A DNA stretch of 64,000 nucleotides, from the NCBI GenBank assembly GCA_023014335.1, contig JAECYW010000035.1:372001-436000 (forward strand), written 5' to 3'. The stretch comes from Galerina marginata. Its lineage: Eukaryota > Basidiomycota > Agaricomycetes > Agaricales > Galerinaceae. Shown here one piece after another: positions 37,075 to 49,851 of the stretch. The translations under genes and the position numbers were made by a program. Numbering within the stretch: the stretch's first letter is position 1; the number at the start of each line of letters is the position of its first letter. The notes beneath the pieces are model-generated. The model worked only from the letters and a program-made list of their open reading frames with translations. It was not told the origin of the DNA and did not search any database.

Positions 37075-39254
37075 TCAAAGCTTCGCCTTCTCTGCCTCTT
37101 TGTCTTTCTTCGCTGCAGCCTCCAGCATGTGCTTGACATCGGTCGCAGCCTCAGCGATATAGTGCTTCAGTACAGCCGTCTCCCTCTTCAAGCTCGTGAT
37201 CGTCCAGCGAATGTAGTCGTCTCCAATCGAGTACGACAGTCCATAGCCGTCAGTAACAACTAGTCGTCCAAAAAATGACACAGGTCAAAAAATGGCAAGG
37301 AATTTCAAGAAGATAGTCACTGACCTTCTCCATATCCCCAGCCATCGAGGTACGAGCTGCTCAGCTGGCTCGTGCTCAGCTCCCAGTGGTTAGATTGTGA
37401 ATATGCCGGGTCGGTGTAAAGGTCTGGGATGGGTTCGCCCTCCTTGAGAAGCTTCTTGAGACCGAACAAGTGCCTGTCTACGCCTTGACCATCGGCTGCC
37501 CAATTGGCGTATTGGATATGGCGTGTTGCGGCGCGAGAGAAGAGGGTGCGCAGATGCACTGGGTCCTGGGTGGATTCAAGGATTAGGGCCGTCATAGTGT
37601 ATCAATCAAGTAATACGAGGCTTACATTGATCTTGGGGTCGAGCATGGCTTCAGCCCAAGCTTTGCTTTCGCTACTCGCACTTCGGATGACTTCTGTGCG
37701 GCCAAGTTGGTATTTACGCGTCTGGGCGCTCTCGTAGGTGACACCAGGACGACCGAACATCTTATGGAACGCGAGCTGCTTGATGAGCTGGGCAGTAGCG
37801 TCCGGTGACGTTTTGTGGTGTTTCGCGAAATTTTTGCCAAAGCCCTCATAGTGCAGCACCTGTATTTTTAGGTCAACAACTTCCCTCCGCCACGAAAGTG
37901 TTAATATTAGACTTACGTGGAGATCATGTTTCCCAACGAGCTCGTCGAATCGGGTTTCAGCTCCCTTGACAAGAGTCTGGACTTTCTCGTCAACTTCGAA
38001 GACGAGTTCGTGGACTTTGGGCAGGCTTGACGCGTCTACTTGTTCCGGTCCGAGGTCGATCTTCCCTTGCGACAGAGAAGCGAGTACGAATTCGTTCATC
38101 CGTAGGGTGGAGGTGCCGTCCATACATGAATGTTCACCCAAAAATCCTGATCGGCCGTTGTCGTATACAATCACTGAATATGGCAGAGTCAGCTCAGCAT
38201 TCTCGTCAATCCGTTATTGAAAACAGCTCCGGAGAAATACTGGACGAAGAACGGGACTCACACTGCTGCTTGTCAAACCAGCGATTCCGGCCATCTCCGA
38301 CCCATGTGGCCCAACCAATGTCTTCGCGCGTGATAGGCTTTGTGTCATCCAAAGCGAGCACAATCATAGCACCGTCAATCTTTTTTAGGACTTCAGCGTT
38401 GTTCCCGGGTGGAGAGGCTGCCAGCAGAGCCTCGCGTGCATCGGCCCACAGATCCCTGTTATCAGACGTCAATGCACCAATTGGGGTGGACTGGGGGGTA
38501 GAGCCGGCATGGGTGATGATGTTGTTGAGCTGGGCCTCGATCTCAGCCGCGCTAAACTCGATACCGGACGCGTTGGCAAGAGGGACGATGTAGAAGCGGT
38601 TTTTGCGCAGGACGATGATGTGGTTGTTGGTCTTGGGGTCGAATTTTTGGGCTGTATCAACGGGTTTGACGGGGTATCGCGTGGAGTGGAATAGCCATTT
38701 GAACGAAGACATGCATAGGGGTGCGCCGCGTACTTTTTCGGGTTCAAGTCGCCCACTGAGGAAATGTTAGATATTCTAGCAATGCTTTCTTTAAAATTGT
38801 GGTCAACTCACCTCTCGACAAGCTCCCTGAACGGTAACATGGCCTTGACCAAGCTGGCTGCACGTTTGGCCGGATCTCGTCGTAGCTGGTCGTCGAGGTG
38901 CACGAAGAAGTAACTGACATAGACGACGACTGGGTCGCGATACCCCATATACGCCGCCTCGCTCCACCAGTCGCTCAGCCAGCTGATGGTTTCTGGTGCT
39001 GCAGCACGGTCTTTCAGCCGTTTTTGAAGTTCGGCGGCCAGGGGCGATGCAAGAAAGGACGAGACGGCTGATTTCGTCTTGGAATAGGCGTCTGGGGTAA
39101 GTAGAGGTTGTACGGTCTCAAGGTATTTGGCGCATGTCGATTCCAGAGTAGGGACGGGTAATTTTGGTAATGAGGCTTGGTATCGCAGCATTGGAGGGGC
39201 TGCTGGGTCCACTGCGTAGCCAGCGGGTAGAGCAGAAGAAGATTTTCTAGACAT
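37075..39254 (-). CDS. Carnitine O-acetyltransferase, peroxisomal
   Basis: Choline/carnitine acyltransferase that swaps acetyl groups between CoA and carnitine, needed to move acetyl units between peroxisome and mitochondria. Start ATG 39254 (MSRKSSSALPAG). Visible: LPKLPVPTLESTCAKYLETVQPL, the WWSEAAYMGYRDPVVV tunnel region, RNRFYIVPL, catalytic His in GEHSCMDGTSTLRMNE, LHYEGFGKNFAK (CoA loop), YESAQTRKYQLGRTEVIRS (substrate STS-type loop) and SSSYLDGWGYGE. The protein ends EKAKL, a PTS1-type tripeptide (AKL), so peroxisomal import is likely. Seven or so exons join in frame. About 640 residues. Confidence 0.92.
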
Positions 39255-39734
39255 TATTGCAGGCGATGGACGCTGAAAAAGCTTTTAATACATCTCGAAT
39301 ATCATATGAAAATTTTGCGACGCACTATTATACGCTTTGATGTGTTGGCGGTGATTCTGAACATCGGAGAGGGGTCAGCGAAGGTGAAGACGATGATAGA
39401 ACGAGGTGTCGGACAGCTGGAAGGAGCGACGACCTAACTCTATCTTTGAAAGGTATATCTATGGCGGAGATAGAGAGGAAAGAGATATTCTAGTTCTATG
39501 GTCGAGGTCTACTGGAACGGAACCCGCATAACTTTTTATGCCACTACGATCCGGCAACCGGAGTGCGCTCAAACCCGTTCACGTGATTCTAATCGCCGCT
39601 CGTCTCCCCGGCAATTGGTTCTCCGATCTTTACCCTTGACTGCGTCCTTGACCGCGTCCGACGCTGTCCGACGACATATATCGTTTGACACAACCTGCAT
39701 ATCCATGAGCTATAGTCATCTTTAGTCGCTCGTC
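39255..39734. other. Upstream of carnitine acyltransferase, no gene seen
   Basis: Divergent spacer between the acyltransferase start and the possible gene at 39735. It contains repeated AGATAGAG-like purine runs near 39450-39490 and GTCCGACGCTGTCCG near 39655. No TATA box. Confidence 0.4.
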
Positions 39735-41480
39735 ATGATGCATGAGTACGAACCGTTATCCGAATCGTCGCACTGGCAGGTATGCTCAAGGTATGCTTCG
39801 ACATTCTTATGTTCAGTCTGATGCCATCTGACGCCTTGTGACGCAGCCTCGAAGTCTCTGGATCTGAAACTGAGGTCGACTATTAGCTGGGCCCTATCTC
39901 GACAATCTACGACTTCCGAGTCCGCGTGCCCCGACCTTGGTCAGTCATAAGGTCGATTGACTGCAAAGGGCGACACATAAATAGGTCTGTCAGAAATTGA
40001 CACTGATTACCGGAAAGACGACTATAGGTTTCTGGATTCCACATGCTCCTTTGAGTGGCTAGACGGACCGGCAATTGATGGGCGAACATGGATGGCTTGT
40101 TATTTTATGACGGGCGCTTATTTATCTGACGTAACTTGTGAAAATCCATCATTCGGGTCACTACTCCTTTTTGGACGCACCGAATATTCCCCACACCTTT
40201 GTTTGAATTCCTCGGGTCTGCAGATTCTTGGAGCCGCCGCTGGGTTTGATCCTCTAGAAGTCCCTTGAACGTGTACGCGGCTCGATGATTATCTATGCTG
40301 TGTTTGCAATTTTCTGGCATTCCTTGTCTGAGAACGCCTATCTGGGGTAACGAAGGCTTCTCATTCCACACAATCGGATTTTCTCAGCTAATTTTTAGGT
40401 GATGTTTTCCCACTTCACCTCAAGGATGCCACAATCCTGACGATTGCGTTCTGGAATCAGGAGTCATATGTCATGATATGCACCATCTTAGCCTTCACCA
40501 GATGTGAATTAGAATTCGAGATCACTGCTCCTGCATTACCTTTAGAAGCAGGAATGATGCTTGAGACCCTCGAAGCGGAGAAACCATGGCGCTGTCGCCC
40601 TCTTGATTTGTATATACGAAACCCTCGACATGGTTTCTCGACGACACTCGTAGGATCCGTCGTTCATTTAACGAAACAAGAAGCGCTTAATTACTTCTAG
40701 GAATATTCAAGAAAATAATTCAATGATTTTTTGCGCCGAAATATCGTTCTTTTACAGCAGCGAACCAAAAAATGGAGGCGACTTCGACGGCGATGGAATG
40801 ACTCGCCCCCGTTTTGACTTGTTATTATTGTTTCTCACAACTCCCAGGAGCCTCGTGTCTTCCGTCACTTTGAATCGGGATCGGGAACAGCGCTGGCGTA
40901 GCATGGATGATGGCTGTTCTCCGGTGGTGCTAATTCCTAACTCAGAGAAGAAAAATGAAGGCATATGACTCTAGAAGTCCTCTTACTTGTTATGGTATTC
41001 GTCCTCATTCCAAATTCTTTGGATATGCGGTTCTATCAATCCGAATTCCGATACCTGGCTCGGGAACTGCTCTGTGGGCCCTCTATTCGGCGAAGATGCG
41101 GTAGAAGAAAGCAAATTTCCCTGGATCCAGCGAGGACATTATTTCGCCACCTCCTGGAAATGACATTGTCTACTTGGCTTGGGAAGATACAGGAAAATTG
41201 TCCTGGCATATCTGGTCATTCAGATCTCAAATCGATCGCTTTGTGCTTCCCATGGAAATTTGTCTCGTTCAAAGAATGGCCCATCGGGTCAAAACTTTTT
41301 TTTGCAGACGAAGAACTTGTCTGTGCCACGGTCATCAGCGACTTCCACGACAATGAGGCTGGTGGAAGACAGACCGTCAAAAGGGACGAAATTATCCTGG
41401 TGATAGCTGAACCATGTGCCTCTACTGTACGGTGCATAGGTATACAAACTTTCCTTCGTCTTCCCAATTTGTCATGCTAA
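39735..41480 (+). CDS. Uncharacterised protein, multi-exon, possibly broken
   Basis: Not recognised. Start ATG 39735 (MMHEYEPLSESSHWQ). Joining exons gives runs with good coding character: LGPISTIYDFRVRVPRPW, STCSFEWLDGPAIDGRTW, FGSLLLFGRTEYSPHLCLN, FPLHLKDATILTIAFWNQES, LEFEITAPALPLEAG, NPRHGFSTTLVGSVVHL, a Lys/Glu-rich stretch, and a C-terminal run KEWPIGSKLFFADEELVC. Some joins, notably after 40255, 40700 and 40965, need weak splice sites, so it may be a pseudogene. Part of the same sequence recurs near 44480-45200 in a more decayed form. No domain of known function was seen. Confidence 0.38.
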
Positions 41481-42008
41481 CGTGTAAATCGGTTTCCGTT
41501 TCATTCCTATAATACAGTGTGCTAAAAGTCGTGACATAACGATGTACTTCGAGTAATTCAATTCTTTGCTGCTGAGATTCTTCTTCAAAAACACATTCTG
41601 TCAGCCGTACATGACGTGCTAAATAGCCAACGGGTTTCTCAAGTCAATGACCGAGCCTTTCTCTTCAAGTTGTGCAGATATCTTGCCTATAGATAGCACT
41701 GTTCTGAAAATTATCAGCATTGCGCATGAAAAGATTATGCCCGAGTAGAAAATTTACCTTATGGCAAGAATTCTCCAACACCATTGTGTTAGAGTAGTCG
41801 AATACTGAGCGACTCAAGGAGCGACTCCGAAACATCACAAGGTACGGTAACTTGCGTGGGAGTTTTTGTCGCGCTTGTAAGTTGACACACTTACTGATCT
41901 TGTCAAAATCCTCCACTCAGAGTGGCACACCGGTTGACACTTGACTATTCTATTATGAAGGTAGCCCGATTTCCTGCCTACATTAATCAGTATTGACTCG
42001 TCGCCGTC

Positions 42009-43558
42009 ATGCAGGGCCGTACTCTTCGCATTACCTTCAACTTTGAACCAGGATCTTGTTTCGACTTATACGAAAGAATAGCTTTTTGGGACTCCCCAGA
42101 CACTATCCAGTTCTTCAAAGAACACGGATATACACTATACAAACGAATAGGGAAGGATGATTATTTGTCGCCCTCGACTGAACCTGCACTTCCAGTCCAG
42201 GATTTTGCAGAAGGCGTCTATCCCTATTCTTACTATGATGCTCGAACTGTTGACTCAGACCCAACACCTCTCCGAGCAAGCGAACCAGGTGTAGGTCTAT
42301 TAACCCAGTATGATTCCTGTGCTGACTTTTGTTCCTTAGGCCAAGGTAGCGTTTGCTCAGGATTCTCTTAACAGACACGTTGCCATTAAGCTTGTACGCG
42401 ATGGCACTGAAGAGTATCGTATCATGCGCTTCCTAAGTCAGCAGCGTCTAGAAACGCTAAAAGACAACTGCGTGGTCCCTGTTTTGGAGCTGTTGCCCGT
42501 TGAAGGTTTTTGGTTTGCAGTCATGCCAAGGTGACCCCAGCGTTCATTCGAGCTGAATCATTTGGCTGATCATGACTTTAGATGGGGCGAGTCACCTCAA
42601 AACCCCCCTCCAAAAATTGTTCAAGACGTACTTGGCTTCATGCGTGGTATGCTAAAGGTAAGACTGTCTAAAGAACCTACCATTTCTGCTTCTAACTGAT
42701 ATAATAAGGGTCTCGCCTTCCTGCACGAACATAACATGAGTCATGGAGTGAGTAATGTTCATCTTGACTGCTCTAATGTAATATATGTAATCATCTTTGC
42801 CTTACAGGACATGCATGAGGGCAACCTCCTTATTAATCATTTTTGTGATGTGACGTTCCAAGGATCCAGCAATATCAGGCAAGACCTTCGGTCCCAGCAG
42901 ACTCTGTCTTACTGTGTTTTTGATTTTGACTTTGCTGTCATGTTATCTCCCGACGAAGACCGCGGCAATGTCAAGCTTCCATGTGAAAGATCGTACGGCA
43001 CATTTGCCCAGATTAAAGACACATATCAAGGCGAGTTGGACTACAACCCGTTTGTTTTCGATGTCGGCAACGTAGGTGTCACTTTTTGTCGCCTCTATCA
43101 AGTCAGTAGTTTCTCCTTTTTCGCGCTTGTGCACAATCTAACTAAGACCACAGCACCTCACAAAAGAAATTCCCTTGCTGGCGCCACTTCTTGACAAGAT
43201 GACTACTCGTGATCTTGACCGTCGATTTACGGCTTCGGAGGCTCTTCGCTTTTTCGAGGACATGACCTCTCAGTTATCGCAGAGTGAACTTGAAGTGCAG
43301 ACTCCACAACGGGAACGTGGAGAACAATTATCATATGACCTATATGACAGATGGTCGCATGTACCTGTTGATTTCGTGAGGAAGTGGGAAATATACAAGG
43401 AACCTCCATTGCCCTGGACAACCAAAGTACTCCGCTGGCTTTGCGAACGCCACTGGGGGCACTACATAGTGGCCATTATCCGCAGGTTTCTCTCTGGAAT
43501 GACTTCCTTTCCACGCCGGGTGCATACACATTTTGTGGGATTCAGGATCCGTGGTTGA
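42009..43558 (+). CDS. Kinase-like protein of the Agaricomycete expansion
   Basis: About 420 residues. Start ATG 42009 (MQGRTLRITFNFEPG). The beta3 lysine is in HVAIKLVRDGTEEYR, the alphaC-type helix carries EEYRIMRFLSQQR, and the catalytic loop is SHGDMHEGNLLINHF (Asp and Asn present). The magnesium loop reads FDFDFAVML, that is DFD instead of DFG. Then follow LPCERSYGTFAQIK, FVFDVGNVGVTF and RRFTASEALRFFEDM. The C-terminal tail ends in a hydrophobic/basic helix. Five or six introns join in frame. The lysine, aspartate and asparagine argue for an active kinase, but the target is unknown. Related proteins are common in mushroom genomes. Confidence 0.68.
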
Positions 43559-45672
43559 CCCATGTGGCTAAATTACTGATTTCTGTTTTATTGCTCATCC
43601 TGTTGAATATGACTTTCAAGAATGTTAACTCCAAAGAACTATTGGACGTCCTTTGCTAGACTCTTTGGTCCCTGATGCCAGGAAAGACACATTTATTGCC
43701 ACAATATAATTGTTAGATTGTTACAAGATATGTTATGATTGTCCACACCCGCGCGCGCACAAGTGCCGCCTTTGCCAGACATGCAAACCTGATGGCCATG
43801 GTGGACTACTGAGTACTCCAACCGTTGAAATCAATGAGGTCACGGGACAATGTCTGACGTCATCTCGCTCATTCAACTTGAAGGCCTTCCGAAGTCAAAG
43901 CTTCAACTTCGTCCAATCCTTGTGTCCAGTGACCTTCTGCCCTAGGCCTTCTGTGTTCTTGCCTTTTCCTGAAATTCTCAGCGATGGATATAACCCCATA
44001 TAGAAACACATCTGTAAGAGCTGCCTGAGGGTCAATTGCGACCAAGCCGTCTCCACGCATTTCAATTTATCTAGACCTTCTAACACCCCGAATTGGACAG
44101 GTCTAGCCAGAGGTATTCTGTATACAAACAGGATACGACGGTCTGCATGCCCCTTACGCGCAGATATGGGTATGCTGTTCCTGTAACTCTCCTGGCCCTA
44201 ATTTGCCAAATCACTGGACCCCGGATTCTCGAGTCGGCCACATCCAGCTTAACCATTTCAATACTCTCTGGCTCCCGCGCACAACTTACTATGCAGCGAA
44301 CTCCCAAGTCTAATCCTATACCCACTGCCTGCTTACTTTCATCACCCGTCGTTTCGCGTGGATCCAGAATGAAGCACCTTCCACGTACGATGCTTCTCCG
44401 AATCCAGTCTATTAATTTAAATTGTTGCACCTCAACGCAAATACAAGCAACGCTCAACAACCAGACGACCCTTTCTCCGTTGGGCGCTTATTTTGCTTGA
44501 CACTGACGTGACTCCTGAATTGCGTCATAATTACTATCTCATCAAAAGGCCAGGGCCGAATATTTCCCGCTTCTTAATCCAAACCGTATTTGCAGACACT
44601 TGAAGCCGCCGCTGGTTTCTGTTCTCTATAAGCCCGGTGGGTGTACGCAAAGCGATGATCTGACCTTGTTCAAAATTCATCACGCATTGCATGCTTGATA
44701 GCGACTCGTCGGGGTAATGGAAACATCTGAGTGGTCTTTATCTACTTTATTCTAAAAAAAATTGATGATAGCACTCTAGGCTCCGCAGCGATCTCTGGGT
44801 TCGTAGCAATTTCAGGGGCTGAGATGTCTTGAGAACCGAGAGCCTGGGAGGAACCGTGGGACCTTTTGGTGGTTAATCAGTTTCGACCTTGGACGCTTTG
44901 TGGACGGATGTCTTGGTCTTAACAAACGGCTCTTGACCTCTAGCAATCCACAGGAGAGATTTCTCTTGAAAACACTCTTGACACCTTCATATTCACACGG
45001 GAGCGGACTACGACCTTGGGAGCGCCTTCTGTTTTGGCGTTCTGACTCGTCGATGTTCTCATACCAAGCCGGCACCTCGTGTCTTCGTCTTTGATCGAGA
45101 ACAGCGCTGAGTTGCGTTGAAAACACGGCCATCCTAGAACCATGGTGGCACCGGTGCTAATTATCGAAATCCGTTCAAAGAAAGGCAAGGGCAATGACCA
45201 AAGTATTGGGCATACGTGTGTTTGGACGACCGATAACCAACCGATAACTCAAAAGTTTGGAAGTCCATTTGCGATGTGGGCTCACATCCCTCCCGGTTTG
45301 GGCAGAAATGGGCAGTGCATGAGGAACACCCATCACCATGAACGATTTCGCTGACCCCGCGACCGCATCTGGGTGATCATATAATGGTGTTTATTCAATC
45401 GTTCTTCTCTAGATTGACATATTTACAACACAGTTTGGGAGAATCAAGGGATGTGACTCCTTTGTCTATTTGGGGGAGGTATGTGTGCATCGGGAGATCT
45501 GGAACTTTATGGGTCAAGTAGGTACAATCTGGCTCGGGAACCGCAACGTGGCACTGGCCAGTCGCTTTGCAAGAGAATGTTGGTCCATTTGAACCATAGC
45601 ATTTGAACCGCAACAGCAGATCGGGTGACGATTTTCTCCTCCCTCTTGCCCACGAGAACCTCCGATTTCCCG
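43559..45672. other. Gene-poor region with a decayed copy of the 40-41 kb block
   Basis: No intact gene was seen. Short stretches match the block at 39.9-41.0 kb on the same strand: GGGCGCTTATTT, CCGAATATT, a GAAGCCGCCGCTGG-type stretch at 44606 versus 40230, and CCTCGTGTCTTC...GAACAGCGCTG at 45075-45105 versus 40850-40895. The spacing between matches is similar, so this looks like an old, decayed duplication. The minus-strand frame 44460-44080 (126 codons) has no known family. Confidence 0.4.
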
Positions 45673-45678
45673 TATAAA
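45673..45678 (+). promoter_or_regulatory. TATA box (TATAAA)
   Basis: TATAAA lies 73 bp before the ATG at 45751. Distance and strand fit the small gene that follows. Confidence 0.4.
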
Positions 45679-45750
45679 GAGAGCCCAAGTCTCTCCCGCT
45701 TATCATCAAAAGTCGTCCCCAGAAGTTTCTACCACCCTACCAGCAACCCA

Positions 45751-46432
45751 TATGTCGACATCGTTCCAGGTTTGTTATATCCTAGACTGCTCCCCTTCCA
45801 GGTTCTAAGGTTCATCGTGCATTCCTACTACAGAAGAATGATCTGGTAAAGGTCAAAAAGGTCATCCTCGGCCGAAAGGTGAGAACTCCAGACGACGGTT
45901 CATATGTGGATGCCAGCCTCGAGATCGGTACCACAGCCAAAGTTGTGGGTGTCGAGCGAATCGCACCGGCAAGAGACACGGTACGGGAACTTTTTTTCTT
46001 TCAACGAATATTTATTGAGCAATGAATGTAGATCGTTCCATCTACAGAAATCACAGCGGCAACCGCAATAACTTATCGATACAAACTTGAAGTTCAACTG
46101 ACCGAAACATATGTCGACTATACGCCCGGTCGGGCCATACCCGCCAGTCAATGTAAAGTCAAACACATTGAAATATCGTTGGAGAAAGGGGGGCCCTCTC
46201 CCCAACATCTTTTGGAGGTCAGTGGTTTCAGAATTTACCTCAGTACCAATTCAAATTGTAGCATTTTCTCCAGGGAGGCCAAAGAGTCTTTTATATTGGC
46301 TACAAACCGTTGACCTTCGTCGGAAATGGTGGATCAACAGTTACGATCACCCTGGGTACCTGTTTGCGCATTACATCAGGTCCTAGTACAAATACGGTAC
46401 ACTCCTTTACAGGGTTTTGCATAAGTATCTGA
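45751..46432 (+). CDS. Small beta-rich hypothetical protein
   Basis: Not recognised. A TATA box and an ATG at 45751 (MSTSFQ) precede exons that read KVHRAFLLQKNDLVKVKKV, SYVDASLEIGTTAKVVGVE, ITAATAITYRYKLEVQLTE, CKVKHIEISLEKGG and VFYIGYKPLTFVGNGGST, ending GFCISI with TGA at 46430-46432. It is alternating hydrophobic/polar, so mostly beta strands; no signal peptide. The first exon does not join the second in phase with a normal-length intron (only a 16-base gap would fit), so either the start is elsewhere or there is a frameshift. Confidence 0.45.
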
Positions 46433-46766
46433 AGGTTCACTTTTCGCAAAAACCTATTTGTATTTGTTATCCTTGTACAAAAACGGTAAAGCACATCAGG
46501 AAAAGGACCTTTAGCCCTAGGCCAACCTGGGTCAACCTGGGTAATTACATGGCTTTGAGGATGCTTTGCATGTCTTTGCAAGTCTTTGACGTCTTTCAAG
46601 GGTCTCAGGTCTATTAGGAAATACACTTTTGATTCCAGATCAATCTAGGTAATATTGACTTTCGGAAAGCATATTTAAGTCTTTATATGTCTTTGGATAG
46701 CCTGTAGTGCTCCTGGAGTGCTTTGCAATATATAATTTAATATAGTATATATACTAATAGTACGCT
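46433..46766. other. Left flank of the transposase gene
   Basis: No gene. Contains several copies of TGTCTTTG/AAGTCTTTG-type 8-10 base motifs (46570-46700), typical of the sub-terminal zone of DNA transposons. No clear terminal inverted repeat was matched to the right side. Confidence 0.35.
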
Positions 46767-49700
46767 CTACCAGATTGTCTGATAACTGTATTTACTCAGC
46801 CAATTATTGACCAAGAAGTGCGTGGCATGATTGAGAACACTGTCTGGGGTCCAATGAATGGGGACATCGGCAGGAAAGACAGGAAATAACATGCAGCTTT
46901 GACGAATATGCGATAATGGAAGAATTGCTCCTTGGGCCCTGACTGGGTTGGTGGAGGTTGAAACCTTTCGAATGCGGTACATCATCCCATGTTTGATGTC
47001 TGCAGCTGCTTCTAGCCTGGAGTACCATTCAATATAAACCAACGGTTCCTTAGGCCAGTTTCTAGGTGCTGGTTGAGTTCCTAGATGTGTTTGGACTTGT
47101 TCTGGAAGAGTAAAAATGACCCGAACACGGCCAACTCTTGTACCTAGCGAGTGTTTATTAGCTATCTCAATGGATGATAGGTAATTATTTTGTTGCCTAC
47201 CAGCTACACCTGTTGACTCTGCCGATTCGCTGGTGATAGCAATAACAGTATCAAAACGGCCACGAGGATATTGTTTAGACTTAGGAATGGCTTTAACGAG
47301 ATCTTTCTCCTCCTCATCGTCATGTATGCCTTCTGGATGGAATCGGAACATATTGTAGACATTGACATGCGAAAAGGGAAGGGTGCTTTGGGTAAGATAT
47401 CGAGGAAGAACTGGACGGGATGTGAATGCATTCAGAAAGACCTTAAGATAGTAGGTAAATCTGGTGCATTATACTTGTCTTCTATGAGCGAAAGTTGTCA
47501 TTTTGGAAAGTTAGGGTGTTTTGCAATTGATATTCGTGGCTTCTTGACCGTTGAGGTAGCCAGAGAGGCTTCAGATCCTGGTGGTACAGTTTCATGATGT
47601 TGGTTTTTCTGGTGCATTTCAAAACCAACAATCTTTTCTTGCCGAGAAAGCCATTGTATCATTTGAGGAAATTCGTCGCGCTGATTAGAGGCTCTCCATC
47701 CATGTTTGGCAAAGTCGATATGGAGCCGTTCAAACATCTCTGTATTATAGTTGTCGGTTGTTCCAAAGAGTTCAATAGCGTCGATATAGTGGAGAAGAGA
47801 GTGGAATTTAGGAATGTTCAAATGGTCTCGAACACCTGTTGTGATGAAGTATTCGCGGTTTTTATGAAATCGATCCAGTGCGTCTTTGAGATAGCCAAGA
47901 GTAATGTTATCATGCGTGGAATACTGAGCGATATAAATGAAATCCAACAAGGCAGTGACGGCCGCTATTCCCTGTGAAGGCATACAACCAACAAGACATC
48001 CGAGGAGAATCTTCGCCATGTTCTTTCGCTCCATACCTGTTATTTGAGACATGGCAAATATACCATTTTTGAACTGTCGAAGACCATACGCTGGAGGAAG
48101 GGCACGGATGCGGCGGTCCAACTCCTGTGGAGAGAGAATTCTCTGGCACCAACTGACCAGATGCTTAAACACTCCTTGGTAAAGTTGATGCAAAACATCA
48201 GGTGTGATTGATCGATGGATGTCGCAAAGTGGGAAGCCTTCCCAGAATGGCCGATAAACACTGCCAGCAACATCGTAAGACATGCAGTATGCATGGAATT
48301 TCTGAGCTGGTTTATTGGAATCAGCGGCATGTTCTTTGGCTTCCTGGATAATTGATTCGGTCCAGCTTTGTGTTCGACTTGTAGCTGGTGTTGGGTTCTG
48401 AAGGTCGTTTGCAGGGGCTTTGCATTTAGGACATGTACCGTATTTTGTGCAAGCAACAAGGCATTGCTCGGGGTAGTCGGCAACATAACAGGTGAGGATA
48501 GGGTGAACACGACGGACCGCACCATCAGAACTGACCAGCTCCACACCAGTAGTACCAGCAGCAATGAGAGGCTGCAGAACAATTCGCATTGATTCATGAA
48601 ACAGTCGCTGGACATGTGAACGGTGCGCTTGATCATTCATCCTTGAGCGATCCATCTTTTGGACTGAGAGGTAAGCAATAAGGATACAGGCCCGTTTGGA
48701 AGGCTTCCGTCGAGTTGCTTTAGGGATATTTCCAATAGTGAGATAAACAGGATAAGCGGCTTTGTTTCCAGAAAATTGAGTAAGCTGTGTTTTATCTGTC
48801 GCAATAATAATTGGTGCAAGGGTCGCTCCTTTTGGTAGATGATGCTATTGATGTCTCAGTTAAAGAGGCAATAGAAAGATTTAGCGACTACTCACTTGAA
48901 GTACGTGCCACCACTTTGCCGTCCACATTCCGAAAAAATCGGTTTGTAAGGTTTTATCTGAAAATATTTTTCGACCAGCAAAAACCATTTCAGGAGAGAG
49001 TTGAGGGTCCTTCCAAAGACTTCTGAGAGCCTCAACTGGTTCCCGATAACGAAGAGTAAAGGTTTCCTCAGGATTGTCTGCGAAGCTGATAGTTTGTGTC
49101 TTCCATTCACCAGCCTTCTCAGGCATAGCGTCTAGCTTCTGATGAAGCCCTCGAATATTGTGATAGGAAAGCCCTAGCTTTTCAACAACCTAAAATGATA
49201 TTAAACATCAACGCTAAGAAAAATAAGACTACCATACCCCAGGGATTTCCAAAAGCCGGTTAAAAGCATTATGACCAGGTCCGTCTTTGACCGCCCACTG
49301 AGCTACCCTCCAATCTAATTCTGAGGCGAATGGGGAAAAGGGATTGGGTGAAGTGCTGTCGTCCATCAGAGTATCACCATCCTGGTCGACAGGTATATAT
49401 CTTGGAGGTTCCTCATATCGTAGAATTCGACCAGAGTCCTTGTCGACTATTGTGACTCGTTCATCGTCGTTGTCATCAAGAACAGTATGGTTTTGGTTTG
49501 TTGCACCTTGGAGGATTTGATTTGCTGCGGTCTGGGGCCGGGTCCAGCTACACCCTCCTCTAGATCATCAGGAAGAAAGTCAATCTCATCTGCAAATGGT
49601 CCAAAGTCCACGTCAATATCTGGATCCTGCTGTGGGTCGTAATCTGCTTGGTTGTCGTTTTCTGAATCATTATCTTCTGGTAATGATTGTCCAAGTATAC

Positions 49701-49851
49701 TGTCTTCTTCATCATCAAAGAACACTAAAGCTTTCAACTTCCCCTTTCCATACCAGGAGCAAGATCTTGCAAGCGTGAGGTGTGAATTCATGGACTTGAT
49801 GCTAGTGAAGTATCGACCGCATCCTGCTTCACAAGGGTGGCTCATTTCCAA
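46767..49851 (-). pseudogene. Plavaka (CACTA-superfamily) transposase, degenerate
   Basis: Transposase of a Plavaka element, a basidiomycete group within the CACTA superfamily. From 49851: a zinc finger MSHPCEAGCGRYFTSIKSMNSHL, an acidic linker, FASELDWRVAQWAVK, the family block ETFTLRYREPVEAL with MWTAKWWHVLQ (then a 53-bp intron), TLAPIIIATDKTQLTQFSGN, LFHESMRIVLQPLIAAG, CYVADYPEQCLVACTKYGTCP, DIHRSITPDVLHQLYQGVFKHL, and the C-terminal RVGRVRVIFTLPE ... VYIEWYS domain. Lesions: a one-base frameshift near 49536, an in-frame TGA near 47498 after KHPNFPK, a second TGA near 47435, and a shift near 47350. About 960 codons are preserved, so decay is recent. It cannot code for a whole transposase. 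Confidence 0.8.

Noticed and set aside
47271..47597. Plus-strand frames opposite the transposase (47271-47977)
   Set aside because: They are shadows of conserved Plavaka coding sequence on the minus strand.
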